From Clavulina sp. PMI_390 (Eukaryota; Basidiomycota; Agaricomycetes; Cantharellales; Hydnaceae): a DNA stretch of 64,000 nt. The notes under the pieces were generated by a model, which saw nothing but the letters and a program-made list of their open reading frames with translations, did not search any database and was not told the origin of the DNA. A program made the translations under genes and the position numbers. Location of the stretch: assembly GCA_015039315.1 (NCBI GenBank), contig WIDE01000001.1, forward strand, positions 228,559 to 292,558, in the 5' to 3' direction. Positions 23,001-35,500 of the stretch are shown here, piece by piece. Position 1 is the stretch's first letter. Every line of letters begins with the position of its first letter.

Positions 23001-23549
23001 AGGCGAAAGGCCCGAGTGAGGATGGATATCACCGCGTTGGTTACGGACTGGGGTACCAACGACGCTGGGGGTGCTGTTGGGGGTGTTCGTCAGTAAAAGG
23101 TGAACGAAAACGACAAGCGGGACGCAGCTACTGACGGCGATCTAAAGAGAGGACGCTCGCCTCGAGCGCCTTGTGGGGTTGCAGCTGTATCGGACCCACG
23201 TTTGACTGGGGACGATGAGGAAGGGAAATTGAGGGGAGAGCCATCTGAGGAAGCATCGAGGTTGGTTGTGAGACAGCGAGGACGATCAACGACCCAGACG
23301 CGCGTACTGACCACTGCTGGGCGCTCCATTGCCCCTCATAGGGGTTACAGGAAGACCTAGTGCGCGACGTGCCACGGTACTTCCGCGCTTTTGCGCGCTG
23401 CCAGGCAGTGGACTGGGGGTCACAAAGAGTTGGCGTTGGGCTCTGTTGCCACCAGCGCGAACGGGGGTGGCGGGGTCCTGCTGAGCCTCATCGGGATCGG
23501 CATCGCTGCTGCTGGGGAAGTTGAGGGGTGAAGAGGGTGCGGACGACAT
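20045..23549 (-). CDS. MCM4: DNA replication licensing factor MCM4
   Basis: A subunit of the MCM2-7 replicative helicase. The N-terminus is a Ser/Pro-rich unstructured region with SPLNFPSSS occurring twice (SDA and SSP contexts), as expected for a kinase-target tail. The MCM N-terminal domain has a four-cysteine zinc motif (CLTC followed by CPREVC). The AAA+ core has Walker [10 protein letters not shown], Walker B CIDEFDKM and the arginine-finger motif SRFDLLY. The C-terminal winged helix ends at LRKARND. About ten exons and roughly 1,000 residues. The start at 23549 ([10 protein letters not shown]) is chosen because it opens the conserved tail and lies 120 bp from the divergent FOL1 start. 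The N-terminal exon junctions around 23060-23330 are approximate. Confidence 0.93.
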
Positions 23550-23669
23550 GGGCGGCGATGGGTGCTGAGGTCGTCGAGGTCGTGGTGGAGGTGCAAAATA
23601 GATTTGGCGCGTGTGCGGAAGTTGCCGTATGCGCGTCTCGTCACGGGACTTGCGCTCCATGTGTTAAAA
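23550..23669. promoter_or_regulatory. Shared divergent promoter MCM4/FOL1 with TTTGGCGC element
   Basis: Only 120 bp separate the two start codons. TTTGGCGCGT at 23603-23612 matches the classical E2F consensus TTTSSCGC and is related to fungal MBF-type sites. The core GGCGCGT also occurs upstream of ORC1 at 14936-14942. A role in G1/S transcription is inferred. Confidence 0.45.
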
Positions 23670-26169
23670 ATGACGGGCAGTGATCTGATCATTGTGAACG
23701 AGCTTGAGATCCATGCGCCCCTCGGTGCCAGCCACTGGCCGAAACCAGGCTCTGAATCGGTCCCACAACCACTATCAGTGACAGCACGGGCATCTGTCTC
23801 AGTGGCCAGAGCAGGTGTCTCAGACGCCCTCGCGGATTCGGTCAACTATAGCTCCCTTGCCAAGACTATCGAGGGCCTCGTCCATTCCCCCGAGGCCAGC
23901 ACTTTGATCAACTCTCTCGAGTCATTTGCCGAGGCAGCATGCATAACTTGCCTCGTACAGTTCCCCTCGATCGATGCTATCACAATTATTGTGGCCAAGA
24001 AAAGAGCGCTTCTGCACGCCGAACGGATATCATACGAGCTCACCTGCGAAAAAAATGGGGCAAAGACATTCCGCTCCGCCCACTATCAGATTAGGAATCT
24101 CCGCCTCTCCGCCATTATTGGCATACATCCTTGGGAGCGAGCAGAAAAACAAGTGGTACTCATTAACCTCTCCCTAAACGTCGGAAATATCGAATCAGGA
24201 TCGTCTCTCATCACCCCAGCGCTCGATTATAGACTATTAGTCACTGGCGTCTCTGCAGTATGTGTAGTGACTCATATATGCCCTCCCTCAATCAAATCAC
24301 CTGCCCTGATGTGCCACCTTCCAGTTCATCCTAGGCTCCGCTATGGAAACTGTAGAAGCACTGGTCTCTGGTATCGCCCAGGCGGCCCTCGTTTCCCCTG
24401 CCGCGTTCCATGCCTCGGGCAGACCAAGATTTCGAACCGTATCAGTGCGCTTGGCAAAACCCAGCGCGCTAATCTGGGCCGAGTCCGCAGAAATCGAGAT
24501 CACTCGCGCGTTCACCGACTACGCACTACCAGGAGATGTCGCCTTCCTCCCAAACACACCTCTTGTCCATCGAGCTGTGCTCGCCCTCGGGTCCAACCTC
24601 GGCGATCGAGTTGGCAATATTGAAAAGGCTCTCAGCATCCTCGAGACCCACGGTATTCGCATCACCAACACTAGCTTCATGTATGAAAGCGCTCCCATGT
24701 ATGTCACGGACCAGCCCCAATTCTCCAATGCTGCGTGCACGGTCCGCATCTTCCCTGCCCAACCTTTAGCTGCGCGCTCTAACCGATCTCGTGCAGATAG
24801 AAACTAGCCTTTCAGCGGTCGATGTTCTCCATACGCTGAAAAATACCGAAGAAGCGGTGGGGCGGACCCAGACATACCGAAATGGACCCCGGGTAGTGGA
24901 CTTGGACATCGTATTCTACGACGATCTGGTCATCGACGAAACACCAACAGAGGATGGTGTTAGCCGTCGAGATCTGACCATTCCTCATCGCAGCATGTTG
25001 GAGCGAGAGTTCGTGCTACGGCCCGTTGCAGAGTGCGTTTTTGCTTGCGTTTCCCCTTCAACCATGCTTATCTCCCATCTAGCTTGGTGCCCGATTATCG
25101 ACATCCTCTGACGGGGAGAACTGTACAATGGCATCTCAATGCCGTTACTGCAGCAAATCCCCATGAACACATGGTTCGCATCATTTCCCTTCCCAGTCCT
25201 TCTCGATCATCCCCCGCGACAGAATTGCCGTCCGTTCCACCCACAATTTGGCCCCTGGCGCAGCGGACATATGTCATGGGCACTCTGAACGTGACACCTG
25301 ACTCGTTCTCGGATGGTGGCCTCAATAACACTATCCCGACGGCACTCGACTATGCTCGCGCTGCTGTGAACCATGGTGCCGATATCATTGATGTTGGTGG
25401 GTACTCGACGCGACCAGGAGCTTCGGAAGTAACCACCGAAGAAGAAATCAGCCGCGTTGTCCCAGTAATTCGGTCTATTCGTGAGGCTGGAATAACTGTG
25501 CCTATATCTATTGACACGTTCCGCCCTGCTGTGGCTCTCGCCGCCGTGCAGGCTGGGGCAAACTGTATCAACGATGTCCGAGGCCTTCGAGAACCCGGCT
25601 ACTATTCAGCCGCGAGATCCTTGGGTGTCCCTGTCATTATGATGCACTCGAGAGGACATGATGCCTCGGCAGACAAGGACTATGGCCTCGATGGTGTGAT
25701 GAACACAGTCTGCCTCGAGCTCGGTGCCCAGGTATCATCTGCCATTCAAGCTGGTGTCCGTAGATGGAATATTATTGTGGATCCTGGAATTGGGTTCTCG
25801 AAGACAGTTTCTGGAAATTTAGAGATGATCCGTCACTTGTCGCAGTTGACCACCCCATCAGAACGTCGAGCTTCAGAGGCAGCAGGGTATCCCACTTCCT
25901 TAGCGGCGCACACGGCCATCCCGACCTCGGTAGAAGGGTTCCCCCATAACTATATGGCTGGTATGCCTGTCCTCGTCGGGACGTCGAGGAAGTCTTACCT
26001 TGGAGCAGTCATAAAACGCCCCGATGCCCCGGCCTCAGAACGCGATCACGCCACGGTTGCTGCTGCTGTCGCCTCAATTCAACAAGGATGTGATATTATT
26101 CGCGTTCACGATGTCCTCGCGGGGGCGGATGCCGCGAAGGTGGCTGACGCACTGTATCGCGTCCGATAG
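23670..26169 (+). CDS. FOL1: Trifunctional folate synthesis enzyme (DHNA-HPPK-DHPS)
   Basis: A fused fungal enzyme carrying dihydroneopterin aldolase, hydroxymethyldihydropterin pyrophosphokinase and dihydropteroate synthase, the middle steps of folate synthesis and the target of sulfonamides. Exons 23670-24257, 24325-24741, 24797-25032 and 25083-26169 stay in phase and give 775 residues. Two DHNA-type repeats fill about residues 1-230 (IGIHPWERAEKQ in the second). HPPK begins at LALGSNLGDR and includes GPRVVDLDIVFYDD. DHPS begins at VMGTLNVTPDSFSDGG and ends with VGTSRKSYLG and IIRVHD. For intron 2, the 55-nt version ending in CAG at 24796 was chosen over a 28-nt version, because it restores the spacing of the family's N-x4-IET motif. 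It lies divergent to MCM4. Confidence 0.94.
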
Positions 26170-26636
26170 GTCCATAGATATGACGAGGAATATCCGGAAA
26201 ACACATGATATACCTGTACTAGTTACGCGCTCATTATATTTTAATTGATCTAGGCACAAGGATCATTAGAGAATACTGCTATCAATCCAACCTATGTAGG
26301 GACAAATGCGCAAGGTGTCAGTTTTTCTCCTGATGGCATGACCACCATTGAAGATTTGCCAATGGCAGGCAAACAGGACCAAACTGACGAACCCCGACAC
26401 CTTGCTCCACTGTGCCTCGGACTATCACCGGATGTTACCAATAATGCTCACCGTGTAAATCGAGTTTCCTCAACTAATTGTTCAGAATACGATGGGCCTC
26501 TCGCAGAAATATCGGACAGCAACGCCTTGCCCTCGTGATTCGCAGAAGGTCTTGCGGGGTTGAGCCATAAAAGTGCGGGAGAAATCCACCAAAACGAGCC
26601 CTTGTCCACCTCGACCCCCCCTCTTCTCGCCGCAAG
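26170..26636. other. Intergenic upstream of the mannanase, with TATA-like site
   Basis: About 470 bp between FOL1 and the mannanase. CATAAAAG at 26566-26573 lies about 65 bp before the mannanase ATG and is a plausible TATA box. No gene is seen. Confidence 0.4.
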
Positions 26637-28489
26637 ATGCTCTATACAAAGGCTGCTTCGTTGCTCAGTCTGCTCGTTGGCGCTGCTTCTGTGCAAGCGA
26701 GCACCGGTTCTTCTTCTACTAGCTTGGGCGCGCCAGCTGGTTTCGTGCAAGCTCGAGGACAGGAATTTGTTCTCGATGGCAAGCCGTTCTACTTCGCCGG
26801 CGCGAACTCCTATTGGATCTCGTTCATTGCAAATCTGAGTGATGTGAGCAAGACGATGGATGAAGCCAAAGCCGCTGGGTTGCACGTCAGTAAGTGCTAT
26901 AGCTGCGCTAAGTCTGAACTGAGCGGGATTTATGTTGAGATGCGTTACCGCCGGTTCTTTTTGACTAAAACAGTCCGCACGTGGGGCTTTAATGATAAGA
27001 ATGTGACATATGACCCGAACGGCCTTCCTGAGTATGGTGGGGAAGGCGCAGGTCCCACTGATATTGTGTATCAATGGTTCGCAAACGGGACTTCGACCAT
27101 TAGTAGGTTTCGACTGTCGGCTTTCAGACTCGTCATATGGCACCTGTTGACATCTTCCTCTCATCGTAGATACGGATGTAACCACTGGTTTGGGCAGGTT
27201 CGACAAGGTTGTCGAACTAGCTGAAAAAAAGGGCCTGAAGCTTATTGTAGCCCTTACGAATAACTGTAAGTTCTTACATCATGCACATCATTGGTGTGAG
27301 CAGACCTAACGAAGTTGTATTGTAGGGGCTGACTATGGAGGTATAATCAAGGCATCTCGTTTGATTCTCAATTGCTGAATATCTCCGTGCCAGGCATGGA
27401 CGTGTATACCGTGAACCTCGGCGGTACATATCACGACGACTTCTACACCAAGCCGGCTATCATCAATGCATACAAGGTTTGAGTTGTTCCTTCCCCGTCA
27501 CAACAGTCTCTAATAACGGCTTCTAGAGATACGTCAAGGCTGTCGTCTCTAGATACAAATCATCGCCTGCCATTTTTGCGTGGGAGCTCAGTGAGTGTGA
27601 TGGGCTGGGTTCTGGTAATTGAAGACTCATTTGTTCTATCTAGTGAATGAGCCGCGCTGCGAGGCAACAACCGGGCGTAACCTGCCCCGCTCAGCAAACT
27701 GCACGTCGGCAACCTTGACTCACTGGATCAAAGACTTGTCTTCATACATCAAGACTATTGATCCCCATCACATGGTCACCGTAGGCGACGAGGTGCGTTA
27801 TGTCGCCCTATTAATATTTACTCTCGGTCATTCACACATTCACCACAGGGTCAATTCACGACTGCCGGCGCTACGGATAACTTCTACAACGGATCAGACG
27901 GTGTCGATTTCAACACCAACATTCAAATCCCTACCGTGGACTTTGAGACGTTCCACCTCTACCCGTGAGCCCTCAAGCGAGCATCTATGCTTACTATATT
28001 GAAACTCATACTGCTCCTAGGGACTGGTGGAGCAAGACGGTGGCATGGGGCACACAATATGTCATTGACCATGCCACATCCATGAGGAAATACAATAAGC
28101 CCGTGATCATGGAAGAGGTATACCTGTTGCTTTATTGCTTGGAGGACTTGGCTGACGCATCCTCGACCTTCTAGTATGGATGGTTGACGGAGGCAGACAG
28201 GATCGCGTATTTGGGTATCACCAGCAACATTACCCGAACGCAGGCGGTGGGGGCTTGGCAGCGGGCCAGCGTGCAACAGCGTCTATCGGGAGATCTCTAC
28301 TGGCAATTCGGCACAACGGACCTTTCGTTCGGGAACAGCACCGATGTAAGTCTACCATGCAATAAGTATGCTTTTTTCTTGGCTAATATCATTATCTCAA
28401 TGCAGGACGGGTTCACCATCTATATCCAAGATGCCGAGGCCAAGGTTCTCGTGTACGAACACGCAGCAGCGGTCAATAGGCTCAACTAA
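26637..28489 (+). CDS. Secreted GH5 endo-1,4-beta-mannanase
   Basis: Glycoside hydrolase family 5 (subfamily 7 style), which cuts beta-1,4-mannan in plant cell walls. A hydrophobic N-terminal signal peptide ([14 protein letters not shown]) is followed directly by the catalytic domain, starting at [17 protein letters not shown]. The acid/base Glu is in FAWELMNEPRC and the nucleophile Glu in VIMEEYGW; other family segments are HVIRTWGFND and FETFHLYP. No CBM1 cellulose-binding module is present. The gene has about ten exons with 50-65-nt introns and roughly 420 residues. A 252-aa antisense ORF at 26448-27206 is a shadow. It is convergent with ERG2 (135 bp between stop codons). Secretion fits a plant-degrading or plant-pathogenic lifestyle. 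Confidence 0.9.
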
Positions 28490-28624
28490 AAAGTGACGGA
28501 GTCCTTTCCCACATGTTATCTTGGCGACGGAAATGGGCGCTTTCTTGTATTAATTTAAATCGAATTATAAAACCTCTGGGTTGTATGCTATCGTACGACA
28601 CTGGGCAGTGGACTACCGAACCAT

Positions 28625-29496
28625 CTATATCTTTCCAATCCGAAGGTTCCCAAGCATCTCGCGACCTGTGATGTAGCACGTGTCCCAGAGTGAAGGGAGA
28701 TCGAGAGTAGACGACAGGAAATCTGCGAAGCCGAAAGGCAACATGAGGGGGATCCAGCCTGAAGTGAACAAGAGTCAATATTTGCATCCAGTTCGGAGCG
28801 AAGAGAGATATCCCCTTACCACGAGCGTACTCCATAGCATAGCAGCCCTCGTGCATCTTGTACTGTTTCGCATCTCCACGCTTGAGGTGGTGGATGCTTC
28901 CCGGAGGGTAAACCTGTCGTTATACAAATGAGTGACTATGAGGATGGCGGCATCGTGGGAACTATACCAACCTCCATTTCCAGGTTTGGAGGAGCAAATG
29001 CCCATTGCTCGCCTTTGAGGATGTGGAAGTAGTCGTCCGCGGTGTGCCTCCCGGTGTGGCCCTCAGTGCCAAGAGGTGTCCCGAAGATGATGAGATATTC
29101 CGTGATGGACGCGTGCATAATGTACATGGCACCCATAGCACCACCAGCATTGTTGAAAACCCATTCTTGAGTATTCTGGTTAATATACTGTTCGCCGTAG
29201 GTAGCCGTAAGGTTCGCGACAATATGGTCGATCATGCTGGGCATGTCGTCTGGGTAGCGCGCAATGGCATCCTTGCTTATCGCAGAGAGATGATTCAAAT
29301 CCATGATGTACCACCGTTCCTATAGGGTCATATGCATCAGAATAACGCGCATTTATCATTTTTCAACGAGTCTTCACACCTTAATGGTGTCAAGGTACTG
29401 GTATGCAGCAATGACCAGCGAAAACACAGTCATAATAACTGCCCATTTTTTTGAGGCAAGAGGGGGAGGCGCGGGGACTCCAGCTTTTGGTGCCAT
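28625..29496 (-). CDS. ERG2: C-8 sterol isomerase (sigma-1 receptor-like)
   Basis: Ergosterol pathway enzyme that moves the sterol double bond from C8 to C7; the target of morpholine fungicides. The start is MAPKAGVPAPP at 29496. An N-terminal membrane segment (WAVIMTVFSLVIAAYQYL) is followed by the conserved core: FNNAGGAMGAMYIMHASITEYL, FGTPLGTEGHTGRHTADDY and the C-terminal PLMLPFGFADFLSSTLD. It ends at LGNLRIGKI with a stop at 28625. There are about four exons and roughly 220 residues, the family norm. It acts in the ER membrane. It is divergent from the WBP11 gene across 199 bp and convergent with the mannanase. Confidence 0.93.
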
Positions 29497-29695
29497 TGGT
29501 TGGGAATACGAGCTATGCACTCTTTTGACGAGATAGCTGGCTGGTCTGAGGTTACGGAAGGGAGGAGAACGAAAAGGCCAAAACGGGATGGGACGACTTT
29601 CTCGTGTTTATTGACACCGAGGGACAAATATTCTGCCCGCAATTCACTGCCAACTTGAAACTTGAGGCTCCGTTCACAGGAGGCCCAAGGCAGGC

Positions 29696-31560
29696 ATGGG
29701 GAAGGGTAGGACTTTGAATCCTGCTGACGCCCAGCGTGAGTAGCATATGATGCATATGCCTAGTTATTCTGTCATTGGCTGAACACGTCCAACAGGTAAG
29801 GCAGACCGAAAGAAGGAAATCAACAAGGCGAGCCCGTTATACTGCCCATCCTCATATATGCGAGCACTTTCTCATATGACCCTTGGATATAGAATAAAGC
29901 TAACAGAAACAAGGCAAGAGAAATCGCCACAGTTAAGAAGGACACACGAGGTAGCCGTGTCACTCGCCTGCTTGAACCTGTCTTCTAATAAGCCTATCTC
30001 AGGTCTCGAAAATGATGTGAAGAAACTAGAGGAGGAAGGCAAGGGGTCTCTCCATCTTGTCATATACTCTCTAATCTTCCATCTCTTGCAGCTGCTGCTG
30101 GTTCTTTGGACAAAGCCGGGAAGGAGAAGCTCGCCTCGCTCCGGCAGGAGATCGACCGCGTCAAGAAGGCCAAATCTGATTATGTCGAGGCTCATCCAGA
30201 ACATGCGAAACTTATCTACCCAGGTGGTCACCCCCCTCGTGAACGAAGGGACGCAGGTCCAAGCGAGCCACGACCGCAAGTGTCAGCTCGAAAGCTGTTC
30301 GGGCCAAATGGTCTCCCTCTTCATCCCGAGCGATCAATATACTATGATCCAGTCATGAATCCGTATGGCATGCCACCGCCTGGGATGCCGTATGCCGAAC
30401 GTCGTGAGTCAAGAACCCGCAGGTTGATGCTGTGTTGCCTGATGGCCCTTCCGTTCTAGCTCTTCTTCCTCACGAACTCCCTCCAGAGGAGCCTACCCCT
30501 CAGCCAGAAGCTCTTTCTGAAGAATATTCTGACGGTTTGTTATTTTCTAAACCAAGGTTTCATTCGTTTGGCTGACTGGAGTTGTTTCCAGACGACGATA
30601 TACCTCTTCCCGCTGGCCCACCACCTCCTCGCCATAATGATGAGGGTAGCAGCGACGAAGATATACCAATGCCCGAGGGCCTCCCTCCTCAATTTACATC
30701 CACACCAGGTAATGACCTCTTGCTAGTTAGCATTCCCCTTTGCGAGGCAGCTGATTGACATTTGGCGTTTAGATTTACCTCCTCTCCCTCCAGGACCGCC
30801 CCCGCTACCACCAGGCCCTCCTCCGGGCACCTTCATTGGTGTAGCACCTCCTCCTCCCCCAGGTTTCCCTCCAATGGGCATGGTTGCACCACCGCCACCA
30901 GGTTTTCCTCCTATGCCCACACAGGGCTTCGCACCTCCGCCTCCACCGCCTGGTTTCCCCACTATGCCTATGCAAGGTTTCATTCCACCACCCCCACCCT
31001 TCCCACCGAATGTATTTCCATCATCAATTCCTCCCCCACCACCAGGCAACCCTCCACGTCGCGAACGACAACATCGCGTCCTACAGGATCCTCTTTCCGA
31101 CGCCCCTCAGCTTTCATATCAAGGCCATCGAGCAATGCGACAGGGCGTTCCTACGACTGGTAACCCAAGTACGCTACCCCCGCCTCCTGCAGGCTTACCC
31201 CCTCGGCCGTCTGTCCCTGGTGCACCCGTACCACAACCTGCTCCTTTAGGAACAGCAAACGGTGTCGTCTCTGCAGGAGCACAATTGCGAGATCTCAAGC
31301 GCGAGGCTACGGCGTTCGTACCTGCGGCCGTGAAGCGCCGTAAAACCACTGCAACCCAACAGATTCAAGCGCGGATGAATGCGGCTCCCGGAAATGACGA
31401 CGGGGAGGATGAGGACGGCCCCGCGATGGGGCCACAGCGACCCGATTTGATGGCGACCCTTCGTAGCGCCGGTGTTGGCGTTGAACGGGGCACTCCCGGC
31501 AGCGCAAAGGCTAAGGATGACTATGAAGATTTCCTGGCGGATGTTGGAGATATATTGTAA
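29696..31560 (+). CDS. WW-domain-binding protein 11-like splicing factor
   Basis: Resembles WBP11/SIPP1, a proline-rich nuclear protein linked to spliceosomes and PP1. The N-terminus is spread over several very short exons: MGKGRTLNPADAQ, then RKADRKKEINK, then KAREIATVKKDTR, then GLENDVKKLEEE, which together form the basic WBP11 motif. The next exon carries KEKLASLRQEIDRVKKAKSDY. Acidic, proline-rich segments follow, ending in long PPPPPGFPPM-type repeats at about 30780-31050, which suit WW-domain partners. The C-terminus (YEDFLADVGDIL) matches the conserved end of the family. Splice sites in the first 400 bp, including one weak donor near 29843, are approximate. The stop at 31560 is 56 bp from the stop of the next gene. 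Confidence 0.8.
30780..31050 (+). repeat. Proline-rich tandem repeats inside the WBP11-like gene
   Basis: Imperfect repeats encode PPPPPGFPPM and QGF units. They are C-rich on the plus strand and are expected to vary in number between strains. Confidence 0.6.
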
Positions 31561-31616
31561 CTGCATTACGACAACTCTAATATCTAACATACTCAGTGCT
31601 CTGGAATGGCTATACA

Positions 31617-32524
31617 TTACGATGTGCCCTGGACATCTACTGTAATAAAGACTATACTGCCGTTACGGAAGGCTACTTCAGCAGTCGCTATCCCAGTGTG
31701 GCGAAGCTTTGACTCTCCACTAAGGAATGAAATCGACGCGTTGCTGACCAGGAACTGGTGTTCCTCCTCAATTGCCTTCTGCACATCTAGCGGGGTGACC
31801 GAACCGAATATCAGCTGCCCACCAGAAGCTGTTGTACCGGTGGACTCCGTTGAGGATTCGACTGGGTCTGAGGATGTTTGAAGACGGCGTTGGAGGACAA
31901 TGGTAGGGAGGGACGCGATGCGTTCTGCAAGTTGCGCAATGTTCAACTGGAGCAATTCAGGTTTGGGTTGCAGCAGTACTGGTGTGGGCGTGACCGACTA
32001 GAAACAATAACACGTGAATGGCAGGTGAGATAACGGTATGTTAGTCCAGATGGTTCAGAAGGGACTCACCTCAGCAGCCGCTGAGGCTGGGCTGACATGT
32101 CGCGTGGCCCTTGGCACGTAGAACGCTAACGATCGTGGTTTAAGGTAATTTCGCATGTACCCGGGAGCAACCTCAGCCTGGGACCCTGTACGGCGTGGTA
32201 TAATGCAAGGCTAAATGAGTAGCGCTCCAGAAGAGTAGACCAGACGGATATGAGTTTTACCAGAGAGACCAAGACCAGGAACATCCTTCATTATAGGAAA
32301 TAATAATAAACAAGTAAGTTGACTGCATCTTAATTACAGAGGAGTCCACTGACCGACAACAATTCGACTTTGACAGTTCGGTGCTTTTTGTGAGCAAACC
32401 TTCTGGCTCCAGAGGTGAGTCTGGTTAGGTTCGTATTGGAGACCCCAGCACCTCTATTTATAGCAGAAGATAATGGCATCATGGCTCTCGAGGTTGAGCC
32501 AAGCAGATTAGCATATTGCGACAT
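31617..32524 (-). CDS. Mitochondrial large-subunit ribosomal protein bL9m
   Basis: The conserved bL9 N-terminal signature is visible as TVKVELL, then GLGLSGSQAEVAPGYMRNYLKPR, then SLAFYVPRATR, spread over small exons. The N-terminal ~35 residues (start MSQYANLL) are Ser/Arg-rich and suit mitochondrial import. An upstream in-frame ATG at 32590 could add 22 residues. The C-terminal exon (31617-31997) has LAERIASLPTIVLQRR and FGSVTPLDVQKAI, the bL9 C-terminal domain theme. It is convergent with WBP11. Confidence 0.8.
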
Positions 32525-32590
32525 GTTGAATGATTGAGAGGCGAGAATGGCTTCTGAGGAAAGCCTCTGTGACTTTGTGACCTGTGACAC

Positions 32591-35500
32591 CGGGCTGGTG
32601 ACAGTTTATGTAAACATCCTGGCGCCCTTCTATACAACTTTCTATCGCCCTTATGCAGGGTCTATTAGACACGTATATAATGCTATGGGAGATTATCCTC
32701 GATATCCCCCACGAAAACGCGAAAATATGAGGGGTGAGTGGTCTCCACCAGCATATGGGCAACTCACGCGCCGACGAAGCCAAATGCATATGACCTCGAT
32801 CCGGGTATCAAGTCCTCATGCCAATAGCTCCCGAATGGAACACGGGCACGTTGTACCAATGACGCTGTTTTAATGCGGATATGTCGCTGAGGCGGCCGAG
32901 GACCCTGGATTGGGTCACCCGGCACCGCGGCATACCTCAGTCAGCTGAATGTTAATATTGACACGAAAGTTGGGGCCCTGGGCGTCGGGGTAGTTCGGTA
33001 GCTTTATGACGTCGACGTTCACTCAAGGTCGGTGGAGAATGTCGTTTGTCCTTCCATCTGTTGGTTACCAACGTAGATGATGCCGAGCAAGGATGCTCAG
33101 GTTCTTGAGAATGTTACCCTATCCCCCCATTTCTTGGCGGTCAAGCTCGAGAAGAGAAGAGGCAAACTTGTGCTATCCTCGTGGTACGCAAGATGAATAC
33201 GAATTCATATCAAGGATTTGTACACCAGGATATCATGAATCATGATCAACCCTCCTATCCATTCCTAAATGAAAATCAGACTAGGCTATGATGCTCCCAT
33301 TCGCCCGTTTCATTCACTGCCATTCAGTATTAGGATAGATATTCAATGGGGTAGCTGTGTTATGAGCGTTCGTACCACTATTCCTGTACCCTGCAACTAT
33401 GCACAGTTAATGCGCGACGTGGGCCGGTGCAGGTGTATTCAAGAATATGATTTCAGAGTAACGGGTCTATAGTAGATATCTTCTAGGCCCAGAGGGTATG
33501 GATCATCGAAGAAAAAGCGCCGGCGGTGATCGTACGCATTGTTGCACAGCCCGCGTGTAGTAAATCGCTCAGGATCAGGGATTTCGCTCGATACCCGACA
33601 CCTCCCGCTAAGAATGGCGGAAATACCGTCTAGATGATCCACAAGGACGAAAGTTGGGGGCGGGCAACAAGAACGAGGGCGTGGGACGCCAGGTAGACAT
33701 CATTTTATGTCGCCATCACCCGGCCCAATCTGCAGGGCTGCGCAGCTCCAGCGCGAAATGCGCTAGTCATATGCTGGCAAGCCTAATGGCTGCAAAATGT
33801 GCTCAGAACAATGTACATCAGCTGTCATCATTCCATCTTCAACAAGAGCGGGGTACTCAGCTCCAACATACAACGCCTACCGAGCCAGCAGGACATACGT
33901 CGCGGGGAGAAGGAGTAGGATGCATACGGGATCCAGGAAACCAACTGTATCCCTACCATTCCTACCGAAAGTTGGAACAGTAGATGCAGTTTGTGGGTAT
34001 GAAAAGGGGCCATTGGCCTGGTGGCAGCTATGCCTTGCCCACGAGCATCACATGTAGTAGTCACGCCAAAGGATGTTGTAAACGGTGGGATCGACCGCGA
34101 TCGGCCTATACCGTGGGCTACCCCTCGTCTTATCAGGTAACAGGACCTAGATCTGGAAAAATGACCACGACGCCTCCACCTGGCACAAACCACAGCACAT
34201 GGAGAAGAAGATCAATCCAGATGGTGGAAGATAATGCTGATCCTCACAACAAGAAGCAGTTTATGACGCCGTGTGAGCAAGCCCAGCGGCCTCATTGAGG
34301 GGTGCAGCTACTTCTGTCTGTGTCTTCAAAAAAAAATAGGGCGTACGCGCAGCCGAAGCATTGGATTCCCGTCCCTTCTGGAGAGGGTTGATTTTAGGAT
34401 CATGGCGGAGGGTAACTGGCGATTTACCATCTGTCAGGTCTTGAAGACCGCATGGATAATTGATCTTTAACGTGGGAGCAAGTCAACGGGATACACGAGG
34501 ACCGCGGCGGGGACAAACAGCATCTCGGTCCAGCTGATCCGTCTTAGGAAGCCTGGGGTCTCGTGCACTAACAGATTTTCTCGAATCGATGACCGGAAGT
34601 GGTGCAAATGGTTTATCTATCGGGGGATAGATGCCCGAGTATTGCGCATCCTAGTCATTGATCGTGCGTCTCATGATAAACGGTATCCACGTCAGCATGG
34701 TCGTCCCGGGACGAACGTAAGAGGCTGGGGAGGTGCGGAGACAGGTAGAGGGCATTAGAGAGATCCTTGTACTTATTTGATGTCCGATCACAATATCCGA
34801 TGGGAGGGAAGCGGGTGTAGCGACCGGGGCGATCAAACGAGATTGCTAGCAGAGCGGGACACAAAAGTTTTGCCAGCCACTGAACTATGCACTGCAGCTA
34901 TGCAGCGACGTTCTTCTTGCATACTCGGAGCCACAGAGCGCGGAAAGCAAGTGCTGACAACAAATTTCATCGAGTTGCTTAAGCAAGAGAGGTTAGAGAC
35001 TGAGGTCATTGCCTGCACCTCCCTACGGTGCTGGGGATCGTAATCGGTCTAGAATGGCCCAGGCAGCCGTCCCAGTCGTACTGGCTGTTGTCCAAGATCT
35101 GACCTCGGGACATGCCAAGAAGCGCCCGCACGCTGGATGATTCGTAACCCCACGAGCTTTCTTTCGAAGCCCACTCAACGACACACCTCATGGTAACAAT
35201 ATGGCGACGGAAAAACTAGGTGAGAATTCCGACTTGGCCCAGCAGTGCCACTCAATCCAGATCGTTTATAATGCAACAAGGGTTTTCTGATGACATGGTA
35301 GCCCTTCTTTTTTTCTTAATGTAGCAAATGGTGGGATGTGCGGCCCGAATGCCTTTTGCTGAGAGAAAAAGCCCATGACACCTTGGGTAAACCAGAATGG
35401 CTTCGATGTGCCTTTCGGTAAGAGCTGTAGATTAGGAGAAGCAGGGGCGCGATGGCAGGCCTCCACGCCCAGGAGAGTGGATAATCATGGCATTTGACGT

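Noticed and set aside
24742..24769. 28-nt intron in FOL1
   Set aside because: It keeps the frame, but a 55-nt version ending at 24796 also does, has a normal size and CAG acceptor, and restores the exact spacing before the IET motif of the pyrophosphokinase domain.
26448..27206. 252-codon minus-strand ORF over the mannanase start
   Set aside because: It lies antisense to the well-supported signal peptide and catalytic exons and runs across an intron; no recognisable protein.
33828..34193. 121-codon minus-strand ORF in the gene-poor stretch
   Set aside because: Overlapped by equally long ORFs on the other strand, with no domain or motif that I can recognise.
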